Positions 17,981 to 26,963 of a DNA stretch of 64,000 bases are shown here, one piece after another; position 1 is the stretch's first letter, and the number at the start of each line of letters is the position of its first letter. Source of the stretch: Bacteroidales bacterium (GTDB lineage: Bacteria > Bacteroidota > Bacteroidia > Bacteroidales > GCA-2748055). Where the stretch lies: the NCBI GenBank assembly GCA_016936975.1, contig JAFGWU010000022.1:1-64000 (forward strand). Reading direction: 5' to 3'. The notes below the pieces were generated by a model. That model was given only the letters and a program-made list of their open reading frames with translations. It ran no database searches and was not told where the DNA came from. The position numbers and the translations under genes were made by a program.

Positions 17981-18303
17981 GTGGCATTGTTATACGACTT
18001 GCTAACCGGATACTTCAGGGCATTTTGCTTGATTTTGTCAAGAACAATCTCCTTGATATCCATGTTGTATTTTTCGGCAAGAAGGAAGGCAAAAGCCAGA
18101 ACATCGGCCAGCTCTTCCCTGATCTTATCCCTGGGGATCTCTTTCCACTCTGCTTCGCCGGTTTTCCAGAGAAACAATTCATTCAGTTCCGCCGCTTCAA
18201 TAGAAAGGGCCAGAGCCAGGTCCTTCGGATTGTGAAACTGCTTCCAGTTCCTTTCGTCCCTGAACGCAGTGAGGGCCCCGGTAATTTCTTTAATAGTATT
18301 CAT
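17959..18303 (-). CDS. MazG-like nucleotide pyrophosphohydrolase (dCTPase/RS21-C6 type)
   Basis: A 114-residue all-alpha NTP pyrophosphohydrolase that would hydrolyse (d)NTPs to monophosphate and pyrophosphate and so clean the nucleotide pool. The magnesium-binding acidic residues are visible in EAAELNELFLW (about 36-46) and EELADVLAFAFLLAEKY (about 64-80), the EExxE and ExxD pattern. Length and motifs match the stand-alone dCTP pyrophosphatase group. It is a single gene running toward the Asp-box gene. Confidence 0.82.
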   Translation of the reverse strand: MNTIKEITGALTAFRDERNWKQFHNPKDLALALSIEAAELNELFLWKTGEAEWKEIPRDKIREELADVLAFAFLLAEKYNMDIKEIVLDKIKQNALKYPVSKSYNNATKYNRLQ

Positions 18304-18387
18304 CCGGTTTGATATTTCTAAAGTGCAAACTTAACGGAATTCCCTGAGATTTCAGAAAGAAAGAGAGAACCATCTGTAGAAACAGGG

Positions 18388-18404
18388 ACCGGCACAGTGC
18401 CGGT
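18388..18404. repeat. GC-rich perfect palindrome
   Basis: ACCGGCAC (18388-18395) and GTGCCGGT (18397-18404) are exact reverse complements around one base. It stands out in an A/T-rich intergenic region, has no T-run, and lies between the divergent MazG-like gene and the DUF2178-like operon. It may be a protein-binding site or a REP-like element. Confidence 0.5.
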
Positions 18405-18440
18405 GGTGTTTCACATACCCAAAATGCTCCTCCGGTTACT

Positions 18441-18516
18441 GTTAGAAAAAAAAATAATAAAAAATGTTAGAAATACTTGACATTATGTTATAATATTCTA
18501 ACTTTGTGTTAGAATA
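18441..18516 (+). promoter_or_regulatory. Promoter with operator: GTTAGAA repeats around the -7 element
   Basis: The heptamer GTTAGAA occurs at 18441-18447, 18466-18472 and 18508-18514, and its complement TTCTAAC at 18496-18502. The last two form a 9-bp inverted repeat, TATTCTAAC-TTTGT-GTTAGAATA. The promoter reads TTG (18477-18479), 19 bases, then TAACTTTG (18499-18506), so the -7 element is built into the palindrome. A protein bound there would block RNA polymerase. The XRE regulator encoded in this operon is the obvious candidate. Confidence 0.75.
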
Positions 18517-18535
18517 ATATAACTAATTCTGAATT

Positions 18536-18934
18536 ATGAAAAAGACATTATTGATGGTCCTGGTGGCATTGACAGTCATTGCCGGCATGATTTTATGGCT
18601 GGTTTTGCCCGGTAAAACCATGGATGTACAAGAGGTATTGATGATAGCCGGTATTGTGCTTCTGTTGGGATTTTCCCTTTTTCTTGCTTTCAGACGGTTC
18701 AGGGATGCCAGGCAAAAATTCCCGGCTGAAGATGAGATGTCCAAAAAGATAATGAAAAGTACAGGGGCAACGTCTTATTACATTTCGATCTATTTCTGGC
18801 TTATTTTGATGCTCTTAGAAGAAAAGCTTCCAGAGGATACCCATACCGTTATTGGCATCGGGATTATGGGAATGGCGATGATATTTGCCCTGAGCTGGAT
18901 TTATCACACCTATTTTTCAAGGAAACATGAATAA
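18536..18934 (+). CDS. DUF2178-like small integral membrane protein
   Basis: A 132-residue protein with four predicted membrane helices at about 5-25, 35-54, 80-95 and 105-124. A basic [11 protein letters not shown] loop and [13 protein letters not shown] follow the second helix. The layout, and the overlap with a short XRE regulator, resemble the DUF2178 plus YozG-like pairs found in many bacteria and archaea. The role is unknown. Such pairs are thought to be a membrane component with its dedicated repressor. Confidence 0.65.
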   Translation: MKKTLLMVLVALTVIAGMILWLVLPGKTMDVQEVLMIAGIVLLLGFSLFLAFRRFRDARQKFPAEDEMSKKIMKSTGATSYYISIYFWLILMLLEEKLPEDTHTVIGIGIMGMAMIFALSWIYHTYFSRKHE

Positions 18935-19142
18935 CCGCATTAGGGAATTCCGGGCCAGACGTAATCTTACCCAGGAAGATCTGGCACGAAAGGTTGGAGT
19001 CAGAAGAGAGACCATCGTTTTCCTGGAGAAGGGAAAATACAATCCCTCACTCAGGTTGGCCTTTGATATCGCCAGGGTCTTCGGAGTGCCGATCGAGGAT
19101 CTTTTTATTTTTGAATCCGATGAGTCCCGGCAGTTTCATTAA
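18927..19142 (+). CDS. XRE-family helix-turn-helix regulator (YozG-like)
   Basis: A 71-residue DNA-binding protein that is almost only the HTH domain. [23 protein letters not shown] holds the first helices, [29 protein letters not shown] the recognition helix and remainder, and IEDLFIF the last helix. It overlaps the membrane-protein gene by 8 bases, so the two are translationally coupled. A repressor acting on the GTTAGAA palindrome upstream of the pair would give autoregulation. That is inference from position. Confidence 0.88.
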   Translation: MNNRIREFRARRNLTQEDLARKVGVRRETIVFLEKGKYNPSLRLAFDIARVFGVPIEDLFIFESDESRQFH

Positions 19143-19319
19143 CCGGGTCAGAAATCTACCCAATTGATCCGGCAAACCTGAAATACAATCAGGGCATGAA
19201 GGGATTGTATCCGAATTAATAAGAGGGGGACTTGCACAGGCATTTGGGGACAGGACTCAGGTAAATGGGGATAATATTCCTCGTAATGGGAAATCGATTT
19301 CGGTCAGCCTGTCTGTTGG

Positions 19320-20399
19320 TTAACGTCCCATCTCAAATTCAATCGCGAAAAAATCAGCGATTTCTTTTAAATCTTTTTGAATGGGATCGATAATTGCTAC
19401 CCCGTTTTTCCGGATCTCCTTCTCTTTTTCCCGCTCGGGATCACCGGGTATCAATACCCGCTCGTGTCCTTTCGCGGGTTTTGCGGCACGGAAGGTTTCG
19501 ATCCATCTATCCATCTGTGATTTGAATACCTCTGGAGGTTGAAAGCCATCGATGCGCATGGCCCCGAAGAAATGGCCCGTGCCCAGGCCGACCTGTTCTT
19601 CCATGACTGGAAGGTAAGCAACCGAAGGCGGACAGAAGGGTCCGAAATTGGCCCCCGAAAAAACTGCGGAGAATATATCCACGATCGCACTCAGACAATA
19701 CCCTTTATGACTGCCGTGCTCGTATGTGCCTCCCAGCGTGACCATTGAACCGCCTCTCTGAATGATATCCGGGTCATCGGAGGGAAGCCCGTCAGCATCC
19801 TGCACATACCCCAGGGGGACCTTTTCTCCCTTTTTTCCTGCAACAGCCAGCTTCCCCCGGGCAATGGGCGTGGTTGAAAAATCCGCCACAAAGGGAGGGT
19901 GTTTTCCAGCCGGCACCGCTACGGCAATCGGGTTAGTGCCCAGCATCCTGGAAACCGACCATGTCGGGGCCACCAGCGGATTGGCAATGGTCATGCAGAT
20001 TCCGATCATATCATGTTCCAACGCCATCATGGAATAGTAACCAGCGATACCGAAATGATTGGAGTTCCTGGTGGATACCCATCCCGTTCCGGCTTTCCGG
20101 GCTTTCTCAATGGCAAGCTCCATCGATTTTGTGGCGGCAATCATGCCGATTGCCCCGTCCCCGTCAACTACTGCCGTACTCGGTGTTTCATGAACGACCG
20201 TGATATTTGGTCTGACATTGATCCGGGTCGCCTCCCACAGCTGGAAATAATCCTTGATACGAATCATTCCGTGACTTGGCAGTCCCCTGAGCTCGGCGGC
20301 AATAAACAACCTGGTGGCAGTGATGGCATCTTCCCTGTTGCACCCCATTTTTTCAAATACGCTCCTGGTAAAGTTTTCAAGGTATTCAATTGTGTACAT
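19320..20399 (-). CDS. Malate/L-lactate dehydrogenase family (Ldh_2) oxidoreductase
   Basis: A 359-residue NAD(P)-dependent dehydrogenase of the Ldh2/MDH2 superfamily, which has no Rossmann fold. Members reduce 2-oxo acids such as pyruvate, oxaloacetate or 2,3-diketo-L-gulonate. RGLPSHGMIRIKDY contains the catalytic histidine near residue 47. NSNHFGIAGYYS, GTNPIAVAVP and the GGTYEHGSHKGYCLS segment are typical. The frame runs to a GTG at 20420, but the ATG at 20399 gives the normal N-terminus (MYTIEYLENF). The substrate cannot be assigned. Confidence 0.85.
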   Translation of the reverse strand: MYTIEYLENFTRSVFEKMGCNREDAITATRLFIAAELRGLPSHGMIRIKDYFQLWEATRINVRPNITVVHETPSTAVVDGDGAIGMIAATKSMELAIEKARKAGTGWVSTRNSNHFGIAGYYSMMALEHDMIGICMTIANPLVAPTWSVSRMLGTNPIAVAVPAGKHPPFVADFSTTPIARGKLAVAGKKGEKVPLGYVQDADGLPSDDPDIIQRGGSMVTLGGTYEHGSHKGYCLSAIVDIFSAVFSGANFGPFCPPSVAYLPVMEEQVGLGTGHFFGAMRIDGFQPPEVFKSQMDRWIETFRAAKPAKGHERVLIPGDPEREKEKEIRKNGVAIIDPIQKDLKEIADFFAIEFEMGR

Positions 20400-20546
20400 T
20401 GGGATAATAGTTAAATGCACCTAAATGTAGAAAAATAAAATTAATGAACACCGCTGACCTTCTGAAAAGAAGGCTGCATGAAAAAAAGAATCCTGAGAAC
20501 GGCTGGAATGGGAGTGCTGATCGGCAATCTGTGCAGGGATGTCCGT

Positions 20547-20567
20547 ATCCTGCCGGACCGGCAGGAT
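20547..20567. repeat. Perfect 10-bp inverted repeat
   Basis: ATCCTGCCGG (20547-20556) and CCGGCAGGAT (20558-20567) are exact complements around one base, in the space between the divergent Ldh-like gene and purL. There is no following T-run. It shares CCGGC with the palindrome at 18388-18404 but is not the same sequence. Confidence 0.5.
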
Positions 20568-20634
20568 AAACCTTGTCCGATCCATAAAAATTTAACAGAC
20601 AGCGGGCAACTTAACCGTAAGTGATCATAATCAT

Positions 20635-20642
20635 TATCTTTG
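20635..20642 (+). promoter_or_regulatory. -7 element of purL
   Basis: TATCTTTG is an exact TAnnTTTG match, 29 bases before the ATG at 20672. It supports that start over an upstream in-frame GTG at 20621, which would lie before the transcription start. Confidence 0.6.
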
Positions 20643-20671
20643 AACATTATTATGAATTAAAACAATCCGAA

Positions 20672-22888
20672 ATGAATCAATCAGACCTGCATCTGCGAGA
20701 CAGGGCCATGTCTTACCTTACCAAGGATGAACTCTATTCCATTGAAAAGATGCTGGGACGTACCCCCAATCCATTTGAGCTGAACATGTTCGCGGCCATG
20801 TGGTCGGAACATATTTCCTATAAGAGCTCCATAAAGTGGATCGAGGAACTGCCGGTAAACGGAAATGAAGTTTACATCCGGGCGGGAGAGGAAAATGCCG
20901 GGGCCATCGATCTGGGTGATAACCTGGCCTGCGTGGTCAAGATCGAATCGCACAATCACCCGATTGCAGTCGATCCAACCCAGGGAGCAGTCTGCGTCGG
21001 TAACATTAACAGGGACCTAATTGCCATGGGTGCCGAACCAGTCGGGCACTTCAATATATTGAGATTCGGAGAATTGTCAAAGGAGTTGGACAGGAATATA
21101 ATTAATATCGTCATAAAGGCTATCGGCAGCTATTCAAATAACTTTGGAGTGCCTGTTGCCGGGGTAGAGGTGCTGTTTGACCGGAGTTACAACTTTAATC
21201 CGTTGGTCAATATCATGGGCATCGGTATTGTTCATATGGATAAATTGTGCAGGGCCATTGCGGGACAGGTGAATCAGTCCCTGATCCTGATCGGAAAGAA
21301 AACATCAGGGAAGGGTGTTCACGGGGCGGGATTTGCTTCACGGGGTCTGAGGGAGGGAAACCAGATGGTTCCCGATACCCAGGTGACAGACCCTTACGTA
21401 GGAAAGATCCTGATGGATTGTATTCTTGAACTGCGCGATGCAAATCTGATAACCGGGATGCAGGACATCGGTGCCGGAGGGGTGCTCTGCGCCGCCGTGG
21501 AAATGGCTAGCAGGGGAAACACAGGGATTGAACTATTTCTGAATAAAATACCCGTTGTCGGGGAAGATATGATGCCCCTCGAAAGGATGCTGTCGCAAAC
21601 ACAGGAACAGATGATTCTGGCAGTTGATCCGGAAAACCTGGACAGGGTGGAACAGATCGTCCGGAAATGGGAACTGGAATGTGAACAGGTGGGAATGGTG
21701 ATCAGGGAACAGAGGGTCAGGATCTTTAACGGGGAAGAGATTCTGGGGGACCTGCCCTTGAACATCCTGGTCAGGGGAGGAGGGGCTCCGGTTTATATAA
21801 GGAATATAAAACCGCGCGGCAAGAAGGCCGTGCCGGTTGCTGCAGAGGACATTCCTTTTGTGGGGAGCCTCAAGGAGATTGCAAAAAAGATGATTACACT
21901 TCCCAATATCTCTTCAAAGAAATGGATCAGTGAGCAGTTTGATACCATGGCAGGGAATTCAAACCTGGGTGCGGAATACGCAATGGATACAGGGGTCCTT
22001 CTAGTTGAAGGAACCAATAAGGCCATCGCAGTGAGCCTGAATGGCAACATGCGTTACGGGAGAATGGAACCGCGAAAGGGGGCTCTGATCTCCGTGGCCG
22101 GGGCGGCAAGGAATATTATCTGTTCCGGGGGAACACCCCTTGCGGTTGCCGACTGCCTTAATTTCGGCGATCCCTCAGATCCGTTTGTTTATCACGATTT
22201 TGTCGAGAGCATCAAGGGGATCAGTGAGGCCTGCAAAGGAATGCGTATCCCGGTTATTGCAGGTAATGTCAGTTTCTACAACCTCACCCATGACGGAGGA
22301 GATATCGTATCGATTATTCCCACCCCGGTCGTGGGTATGGTGGGACTGATCGACGAAATAAGCAACCTGATGACCATCGATTTCAAGAGGAAAGGAGATA
22401 TGATTTTCCTTATCGGCCGCTCGGACGAGGACCTCTCCTCCTCGGAATATCTGTCGGTCATGCATCTGATAGAAGAGTCTGCAGCTCCGAAATTTGATTT
22501 CGAATACGAACTGAAGCTGCAGGGAGTGGTTTCCTCCCTGATCCGGGACAAATTAATTTCATCAGCCCATGACGTTTCGACCGGGGGGCTGTTTGTGACT
22601 CTCGTGGAATCGGCACTTCCCGGGAAACTTGGATTTGATATCACATCCCCTGCCGAGATCCGGAACGATGCCTTTCTTTTCGGGGAATCCCAGAGCAGGG
22701 TGGTTGTAAGCGTATCTTCCGAACAGGAAACCGGGTTTATTGATTTCATGATGGAAGCGGAAATTCATTTTTCTGCCCTCGGTCATGTTACCAAAGAGGA
22801 GCTGAGGATCGATGACGTTTCCTACGGGTTTATCTCGGATTATGAGCGGATGTACGAAGGCTCCCTGGGGAAGTTGCTGGATAACTGA
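20672..22888 (+). CDS. purL: Phosphoribosylformylglycinamidine synthase subunit PurL (small type)
   Basis: PurL catalyses the ATP-dependent amidation of FGAR to FGAM in de novo purine synthesis. From the ATG at 20672 it has 738 residues. MLGRTPNPFELNMFAAMWSEHISYKSS near residue 25 carries the catalytic histidine. Further motifs are VKIESHNHPIAVDPTQGA, GAGGVLCAAVEMASRG and DVSTGGL. This is the small PurL that needs separate PurS and PurQ subunits. There is no fused glutaminase domain and neither partner lies nearby. The more familiar Bacteroides enzyme is the roughly 1,200-residue fused form. Confidence 0.93.
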   Translation: MNQSDLHLRDRAMSYLTKDELYSIEKMLGRTPNPFELNMFAAMWSEHISYKSSIKWIEELPVNGNEVYIRAGEENAGAIDLGDNLACVVKIESHNHPIAVDPTQGAVCVGNINRDLIAMGAEPVGHFNILRFGELSKELDRNIINIVIKAIGSYSNNFGVPVAGVEVLFDRSYNFNPLVNIMGIGIVHMDKLCRAIAGQVNQSLILIGKKTSGKGVHGAGFASRGLREGNQMVPDTQVTDPYVGKILMDCILELRDANLITGMQDIGAGGVLCAAVEMASRGNTGIELFLNKIPVVGEDMMPLERMLSQTQEQMILAVDPENLDRVEQIVRKWELECEQVGMVIREQRVRIFNGEEILGDLPLNILVRGGGAPVYIRNIKPRGKKAVPVAAEDIPFVGSLKEIAKKMITLPNISSKKWISEQFDTMAGNSNLGAEYAMDTGVLLVEGTNKAIAVSLNGNMRYGRMEPRKGALISVAGAARNIICSGGTPLAVADCLNFGDPSDPFVYHDFVESIKGISEACKGMRIPVIAGNVSFYNLTHDGGDIVSIIPTPVVGMVGLIDEISNLMTIDFKRKGDMIFLIGRSDEDLSSSEYLSVMHLIEESAAPKFDFEYELKLQGVVSSLIRDKLISSAHDVSTGGLFVTLVESALPGKLGFDITSPAEIRNDAFLFGESQSRVVVSVSSEQETGFIDFMMEAEIHFSALGHVTKEELRIDDVSYGFISDYERMYEGSLGKLLDN

Positions 22889-22936
22889 TCCCGGTTCTCC
22901 ATACTAATTGTTATATTTTGAACGTTTAGAACAATA

Positions 22937-23671
22937 ATGAAAAGGCCACTGCTGACATCTCTCCTCTGTATCATCCTTGCATCTGCCTCCGGTCAGGAGA
23001 AAAGACCACACAATATCCCCGGCTTCGATTACAAGAAACTGCACTTCGGATTTACCGTCGGCCTGAATGTCATGGATTTTGGATTTGAGAGAGATACTAC
23101 CAGCGCCCCCTTCCTTTACGCAGATGTGCCGGTGATCCATCCCGGTTTCCAGGTCAGCATCGTTTCCGACCTGCGCCTCAACGATCATTTTAACCTGCGG
23201 TTCCTGCCGGGTATCAGCTTTGGATGGCGGGACATTGCCTTTTATGAGGAGGAGGGATCCCAATGGATTAATGCATATCCGGATAAGCCTGAGAAACCGA
23301 ACAGCCCTGTTCGTGTGGGTCCCGCTTTTCTGGATTTCCCCCTGCATGTCAAATACCGTTCAATAAGGGATAATAATTACAGGCCCTACCTGGTTGGAGG
23401 TCTCAATTTCCGTTATGATATGGCCGCAAAAAAGGCCTTCGACGGCGATTCTAGGGATTATATCCGTCTGAATGCGGCCGATTTATACCTGGAATTGGGT
23501 TTCGGGGTCGACACGTATCTCAGGTATTTCAAATTCGCCCCCGAGATCAAGGTGGCTATGGGTTTGAATAACATGATTGCAGATGAAGCAAGACCCCCTT
23601 ATCCCGAATTCCGTAATTCCATTTCATTCCTGAGGTCCTACATCATCATGCTGAATTTTCATTTTGAATAA
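22937..23671 (+). CDS. porT: Type IX secretion/gliding protein PorT-like outer-membrane barrel
   Basis: A 244-residue exported barrel. The signal peptide MKRPLLTSLLCIILASASGQ is followed by YKKLHFGFTVGLNVMDFGFE, the hallmark N-terminal strand of PorT. Further strands follow (PGFQVSIVSDLRLNDHFNLRFLPGISFGWRD) and a C-terminal aromatic end (LNFHFE). PorT is needed in Porphyromonas and Flavobacterium for export through the type IX system. Its presence predicts T9SS cargo proteins elsewhere in the genome. It stands alone here, convergent with the RNA methyltransferase, whose 3' end it overlaps by 13 bases. Confidence 0.82.
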   Translation: MKRPLLTSLLCIILASASGQEKRPHNIPGFDYKKLHFGFTVGLNVMDFGFERDTTSAPFLYADVPVIHPGFQVSIVSDLRLNDHFNLRFLPGISFGWRDIAFYEEEGSQWINAYPDKPEKPNSPVRVGPAFLDFPLHVKYRSIRDNNYRPYLVGGLNFRYDMAAKKAFDGDSRDYIRLNAADLYLELGFGVDTYLRYFKFAPEIKVAMGLNNMIADEARPPYPEFRNSISFLRSYIIMLNFHFE

Positions 23672-24486
23672 TCCGGGCCACGCTTCTGTCTTCTCAGTTC
23701 AGACATGATAACCGCGACTGCGGAGGCGACGTTCAGGGATTCAGCTCTTTTTTTTCCTTCGGGGTAGGCCGGGATCATGATGGATTCCGTAATCAGGGGG
23801 AGTAAACCGGCTTCAATTCCTGCAGATTCATTGCCGAACAGCACGACCATTTCATCCGGGAAGGATAGGCGGTACAACGGGGTACCTCTCGTGAAGGTCC
23901 CATAGACCGGAATATTCAGGCTCCCAGCATCTTTAAGGACCATTTTTAAAGAGTGGTAAAACACCCGGACCCTGAGGGTTGAACCCATGGCGGACTGTAT
24001 GACCTTCGGATTGAAGAGATCAACTGAATCGGGGCTGCAGAGTATGTTGTCTAATCCAAACCAGTCGGCCGTCCTGATGATGGTTCCCAGGTTTCCAGGA
24101 TCCCTTATTGATTCAAGGGACAGCGTCACCTTTCCTTTAAGGATTTCCGGTGAGTAAACCGGACGGTTCATTTCAACGACTGCCATGACCTCCTGCGGTG
24201 TCTTAAGTCCGCTGATGCGCTCTATATCCCTGTAATCGACACTGAAGAGCTGTGTGCCAATTTTTTTGAGGTCTTCCCGGTTCCGGTCCGCCCACCCTGC
24301 GGTGGACACAAGAAAACGAATGGTACAGATCCTGTTTCCCGCGGCCTCCATATACTCACGGACGATTTTTTCTCCTTCGACCACATATAACTGTTCTAAC
24401 GCCCTGTTTTTTTTATACTGCAGGGAATAAATCAGTTTTAGCCTGCTTTTTGAAAGTGGTTCGGATGGTTTTCCGGATTGGTTCAT
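23659..24486 (-). CDS. TrmH/SpoU-family RNA 2'-O-methyltransferase
   Basis: A 275-residue SPOUT methyltransferase using S-adenosylmethionine to methylate ribose in rRNA or tRNA. An N-terminal substrate-binding domain (KNRALEQLYVVEGEKIVREYM) is followed by the knotted domain. That domain shows ESIRDPGNLGTIIRTADWFG, MGSTLRVRVF, VVLFGNESAGIEAGLL and SLNVASAVAVIMSE, the SpoU motifs 1-3. The frame is open to 24573, but the ATG at 24486 gives the usual N-terminus. A CATCTTTG element about 20 bases upstream resembles a -7 box. Confidence 0.88.
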   Translation of the reverse strand: MNQSGKPSEPLSKSRLKLIYSLQYKKNRALEQLYVVEGEKIVREYMEAAGNRICTIRFLVSTAGWADRNREDLKKIGTQLFSVDYRDIERISGLKTPQEVMAVVEMNRPVYSPEILKGKVTLSLESIRDPGNLGTIIRTADWFGLDNILCSPDSVDLFNPKVIQSAMGSTLRVRVFYHSLKMVLKDAGSLNIPVYGTFTRGTPLYRLSFPDEMVVLFGNESAGIEAGLLPLITESIMIPAYPEGKKRAESLNVASAVAVIMSELRRQKRGPDYSK

Positions 24487-24594
24487 CGATTGAAATCTGT
24501 AGTTCAAAGATGTGAAAAATATTTTGATAACCTTTGAATGCGTCCGGTTCATGCTATATGAAAATTTGTACATTTACCCTAAAACCGTTTACAG

Positions 24595-26889
24595 GTGCAT
24601 CGTTTCCTACTCCATAGCATATGTTTTCTGGGACTGTTGCTGGTCTGGTCATGCAATCCGGCCAAATATGTTGTCGATGGGGATTATATGCTCCAGGACA
24701 ATGTCATCATGGTGGAAGAGAGGGGTAGTATCGACAGGGCTGAACTGAGGAACTATATCAAGCAGAGTCCGAACAAAAGAATTATCTTCTGGAGATTCTA
24801 TCTTTCATTGTACAATCTCTCCAATAAAAACAAGGATAACGGCCTTAACAACTGGCTGAGAAAAATCGGGGAGCCCCCGGTGCTTTACAGTGAAACATTG
24901 CAGGAGAAGTCAGCGGACCAGCTCAGTCTGTATCTCGAGAACAAAGGATTTTTTAATGCGGAGGTGGTCGATTCCGCGCGGTTTAGAGGAAAAAAGGCAA
25001 AGGTTTATTATATGATCAAACAAGGAACACCTTACACTATCAGGGATATCAATTATTTTTTTCATGATGCCGGGCTTTCCTCCTTTGTGTTGAACGACAC
25101 AGCCTCTTCATATATTAAAAGAGGAGAGCACTATGATACGGACAACCTTCAGTCGGAACGTATCCGCATTGAAGCGTTGCTGAGGAACAACGGGTATTTC
25201 AATTTCAGCAGGGATTACATCTATTATGAAATCGATAGTTCTCTGAACAGCCACCGGGTAGATGTCACGGTCGGAATAAGGAATTTTCCGGAAACCGACC
25301 CGTCAGGCAGGATCAGGCATGTGGATCACAGGGTTTATCATGTAAAGGATGTCTTTATGACCGCTGATGCAGAATCCTTTTCAGGAGGCAGAACCGGCAC
25401 GGAGACTGCGGCCGGCGTTGATACCATTCTGTATGACGGCCTTTATGTTATCTATGTTGGAGAACCAAATGTCCGTCCGGGAGTCATTACCCAGAAGAAT
25501 TATATTATCCCCGGAGATCTGTACAACGCGGAGAATGCCATGCGTACTTACAGGAATCTCTCAACTCTCAGCGCTTTCAGCATGGTTGATATATCCTTCC
25601 GGGAGGATGAGCGGATCGATACCCTTTTGAATTGTGAGATAAGAATCGTTCCGGCCACCAAGCAATCTTACACTGTTGAACTGGAAGGTACCAACTCAGG
25701 CGGAAATATAGGTGCCGCCGGCAATCTTATTTATCAGCATAAAAATCTTTTCGGAGGGTCGGAGCAGTTCGATCTCCGTTTCAAAGGTGCTATTGAAACC
25801 CTCCGCGAAGTGAATGAAGCCGGTTACGGAAACATGGTTGAATTTGGGGTGGAGGGAAGAATACGGTTTCCTCAGTTCCTGCTACCCTTTAAAACGGAGC
25901 AGTTTATCAGAAGGTACAATCCCCAGACCAACCTTTCCCTGTCCTATAACTATCAGAGGAGGCCAGACTATTCTCGCACCATTGCCAACACCTCCTTCGG
26001 TTACAACTGGCGCGCCAGCGACCGGATGTCGCATCTCGTTTACCCGTTTGAAGCGAGTTTAATTCTGACCCCTTTCAAGTCGGCGGAATTCCAGGATTGG
26101 CTGGAGGGAAAATACCTGTTTTACAGCTATCAGCCCCACTTTATCCTGGACCAGAGATACAGCTTTATTTTTTCCAACCAGAACCTTCAGAAGAGCCAGG
26201 ATTTTCAGTATCTGCGGATCGATGCCGAAGCAGCAGGAAACCTGATGTATGCTGGATACTCAGTTTTTGGCACCCCTTCAGAAAGTGGAAATTATAAAAT
26301 TTTCGGAGTGGATTTCTCACAGTATGTGAAAGGCGAGATTGATTTCCGGAACTTCAATTATCTGGATGAAGGGATCAGTTTCGTTTACAGGACATACATC
26401 GGGGTGGGTGTTCCCTATCTGAATTCTGCAGCCATGCCTTTTGAAAAGCAATTTTTCTCTGGCGGGGCCAACAGCGTCAGGGCATGGCAGGTAAAGAATC
26501 TGGGACCCGGTTCATACAATGATACCATTTCAAGAGGATTTCCTAATCAGACCGGAGATCTAAAACTTGAGGCCAATTTTGAATACCGGTTCAAACTGAT
26601 ATGGAAAATCGAATCAGCTCTGTTTCTGGATGTAGGAAATATCTGGTCACTCGCCCTTGGTGATGACCGGGAAGGGGCGCTTTTCAAATTAAACCGGTTC
26701 TACAGGGAATTCGCGATTGGGACCGGAATCGGTGCAAGGCTAGATTTTAATTTCTTCATTTTCAGGTTCGACCTGGGAATTCCCCTGAGGAGCCCCTTCC
26801 CGGTAGAACAATCAAACTGGCTGCCGGGAAATGCAGGAATAAAGGGTAACGACCTGACATTTAACATTGCCATTGGATATCCATTTTAA
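24595..26889 (+). CDS. BamA/TamA-family outer-membrane barrel, lipoprotein form (TamL-like)
   Basis: A 764-residue Omp85-family protein. It starts with GTG and has a type II signal peptide with lipobox VWSC (Cys20), so it is predicted to be lipid-anchored. Residues 30-350 hold POTRA-like domains (KGFFNAEVVDSARFRGKKAKVYYMI, NNGYFNFSRDYIYYEIDS). The C-terminal ~400 residues form the 16-stranded barrel, with FFSGGANSVRAWQ and a terminal aromatic residue. Lipidated TamA relatives (TamL) are typical of Bacteroidota and are thought to act with TamB in envelope homeostasis. No tamB gene is adjacent. It is divergent from the RNA methyltransferase. Confidence 0.83.
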   Translation: MHRFLLHSICFLGLLLVWSCNPAKYVVDGDYMLQDNVIMVEERGSIDRAELRNYIKQSPNKRIIFWRFYLSLYNLSNKNKDNGLNNWLRKIGEPPVLYSETLQEKSADQLSLYLENKGFFNAEVVDSARFRGKKAKVYYMIKQGTPYTIRDINYFFHDAGLSSFVLNDTASSYIKRGEHYDTDNLQSERIRIEALLRNNGYFNFSRDYIYYEIDSSLNSHRVDVTVGIRNFPETDPSGRIRHVDHRVYHVKDVFMTADAESFSGGRTGTETAAGVDTILYDGLYVIYVGEPNVRPGVITQKNYIIPGDLYNAENAMRTYRNLSTLSAFSMVDISFREDERIDTLLNCEIRIVPATKQSYTVELEGTNSGGNIGAAGNLIYQHKNLFGGSEQFDLRFKGAIETLREVNEAGYGNMVEFGVEGRIRFPQFLLPFKTEQFIRRYNPQTNLSLSYNYQRRPDYSRTIANTSFGYNWRASDRMSHLVYPFEASLILTPFKSAEFQDWLEGKYLFYSYQPHFILDQRYSFIFSNQNLQKSQDFQYLRIDAEAAGNLMYAGYSVFGTPSESGNYKIFGVDFSQYVKGEIDFRNFNYLDEGISFVYRTYIGVGVPYLNSAAMPFEKQFFSGGANSVRAWQVKNLGPGSYNDTISRGFPNQTGDLKLEANFEYRFKLIWKIESALFLDVGNIWSLALGDDREGALFKLNRFYREFAIGTGIGARLDFNFFIFRFDLGIPLRSPFPVEQSNWLPGNAGIKGNDLTFNIAIGYPF

Positions 26890-26894
26890 TCCTG

Positions 26895-26924
26895 TTGTCT
26901 TTACGGAATTTTATTTTAATTTTG
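26895..26924 (+). promoter_or_regulatory. Promoter of the aldolase gene
   Basis: TTG (26895-26897), 19 bases, then TAATTTTG (26917-26924). This is the Bacteroidota consensus, 40 bases before the start codon. Confidence 0.7.
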
Positions 26925-26963
26925 TCGGTCATTATTCCCATTATACCTTAAACGAATTGCATT

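Noticed and set aside
19143-19319. Remnant of a transposase-associated element (GGGGACAGG motif)
   Set aside because: Only one short motif is suggestive. There is no reading frame or terminal repeat, so I see nothing supportable in this spacer.
20478-20624. Short plus-strand frame starting ATGAAAAAAAGA
   Set aside because: It gives about 48 residues of poor composition, runs through a palindrome and has no promoter or signal peptide. It is probably chance.
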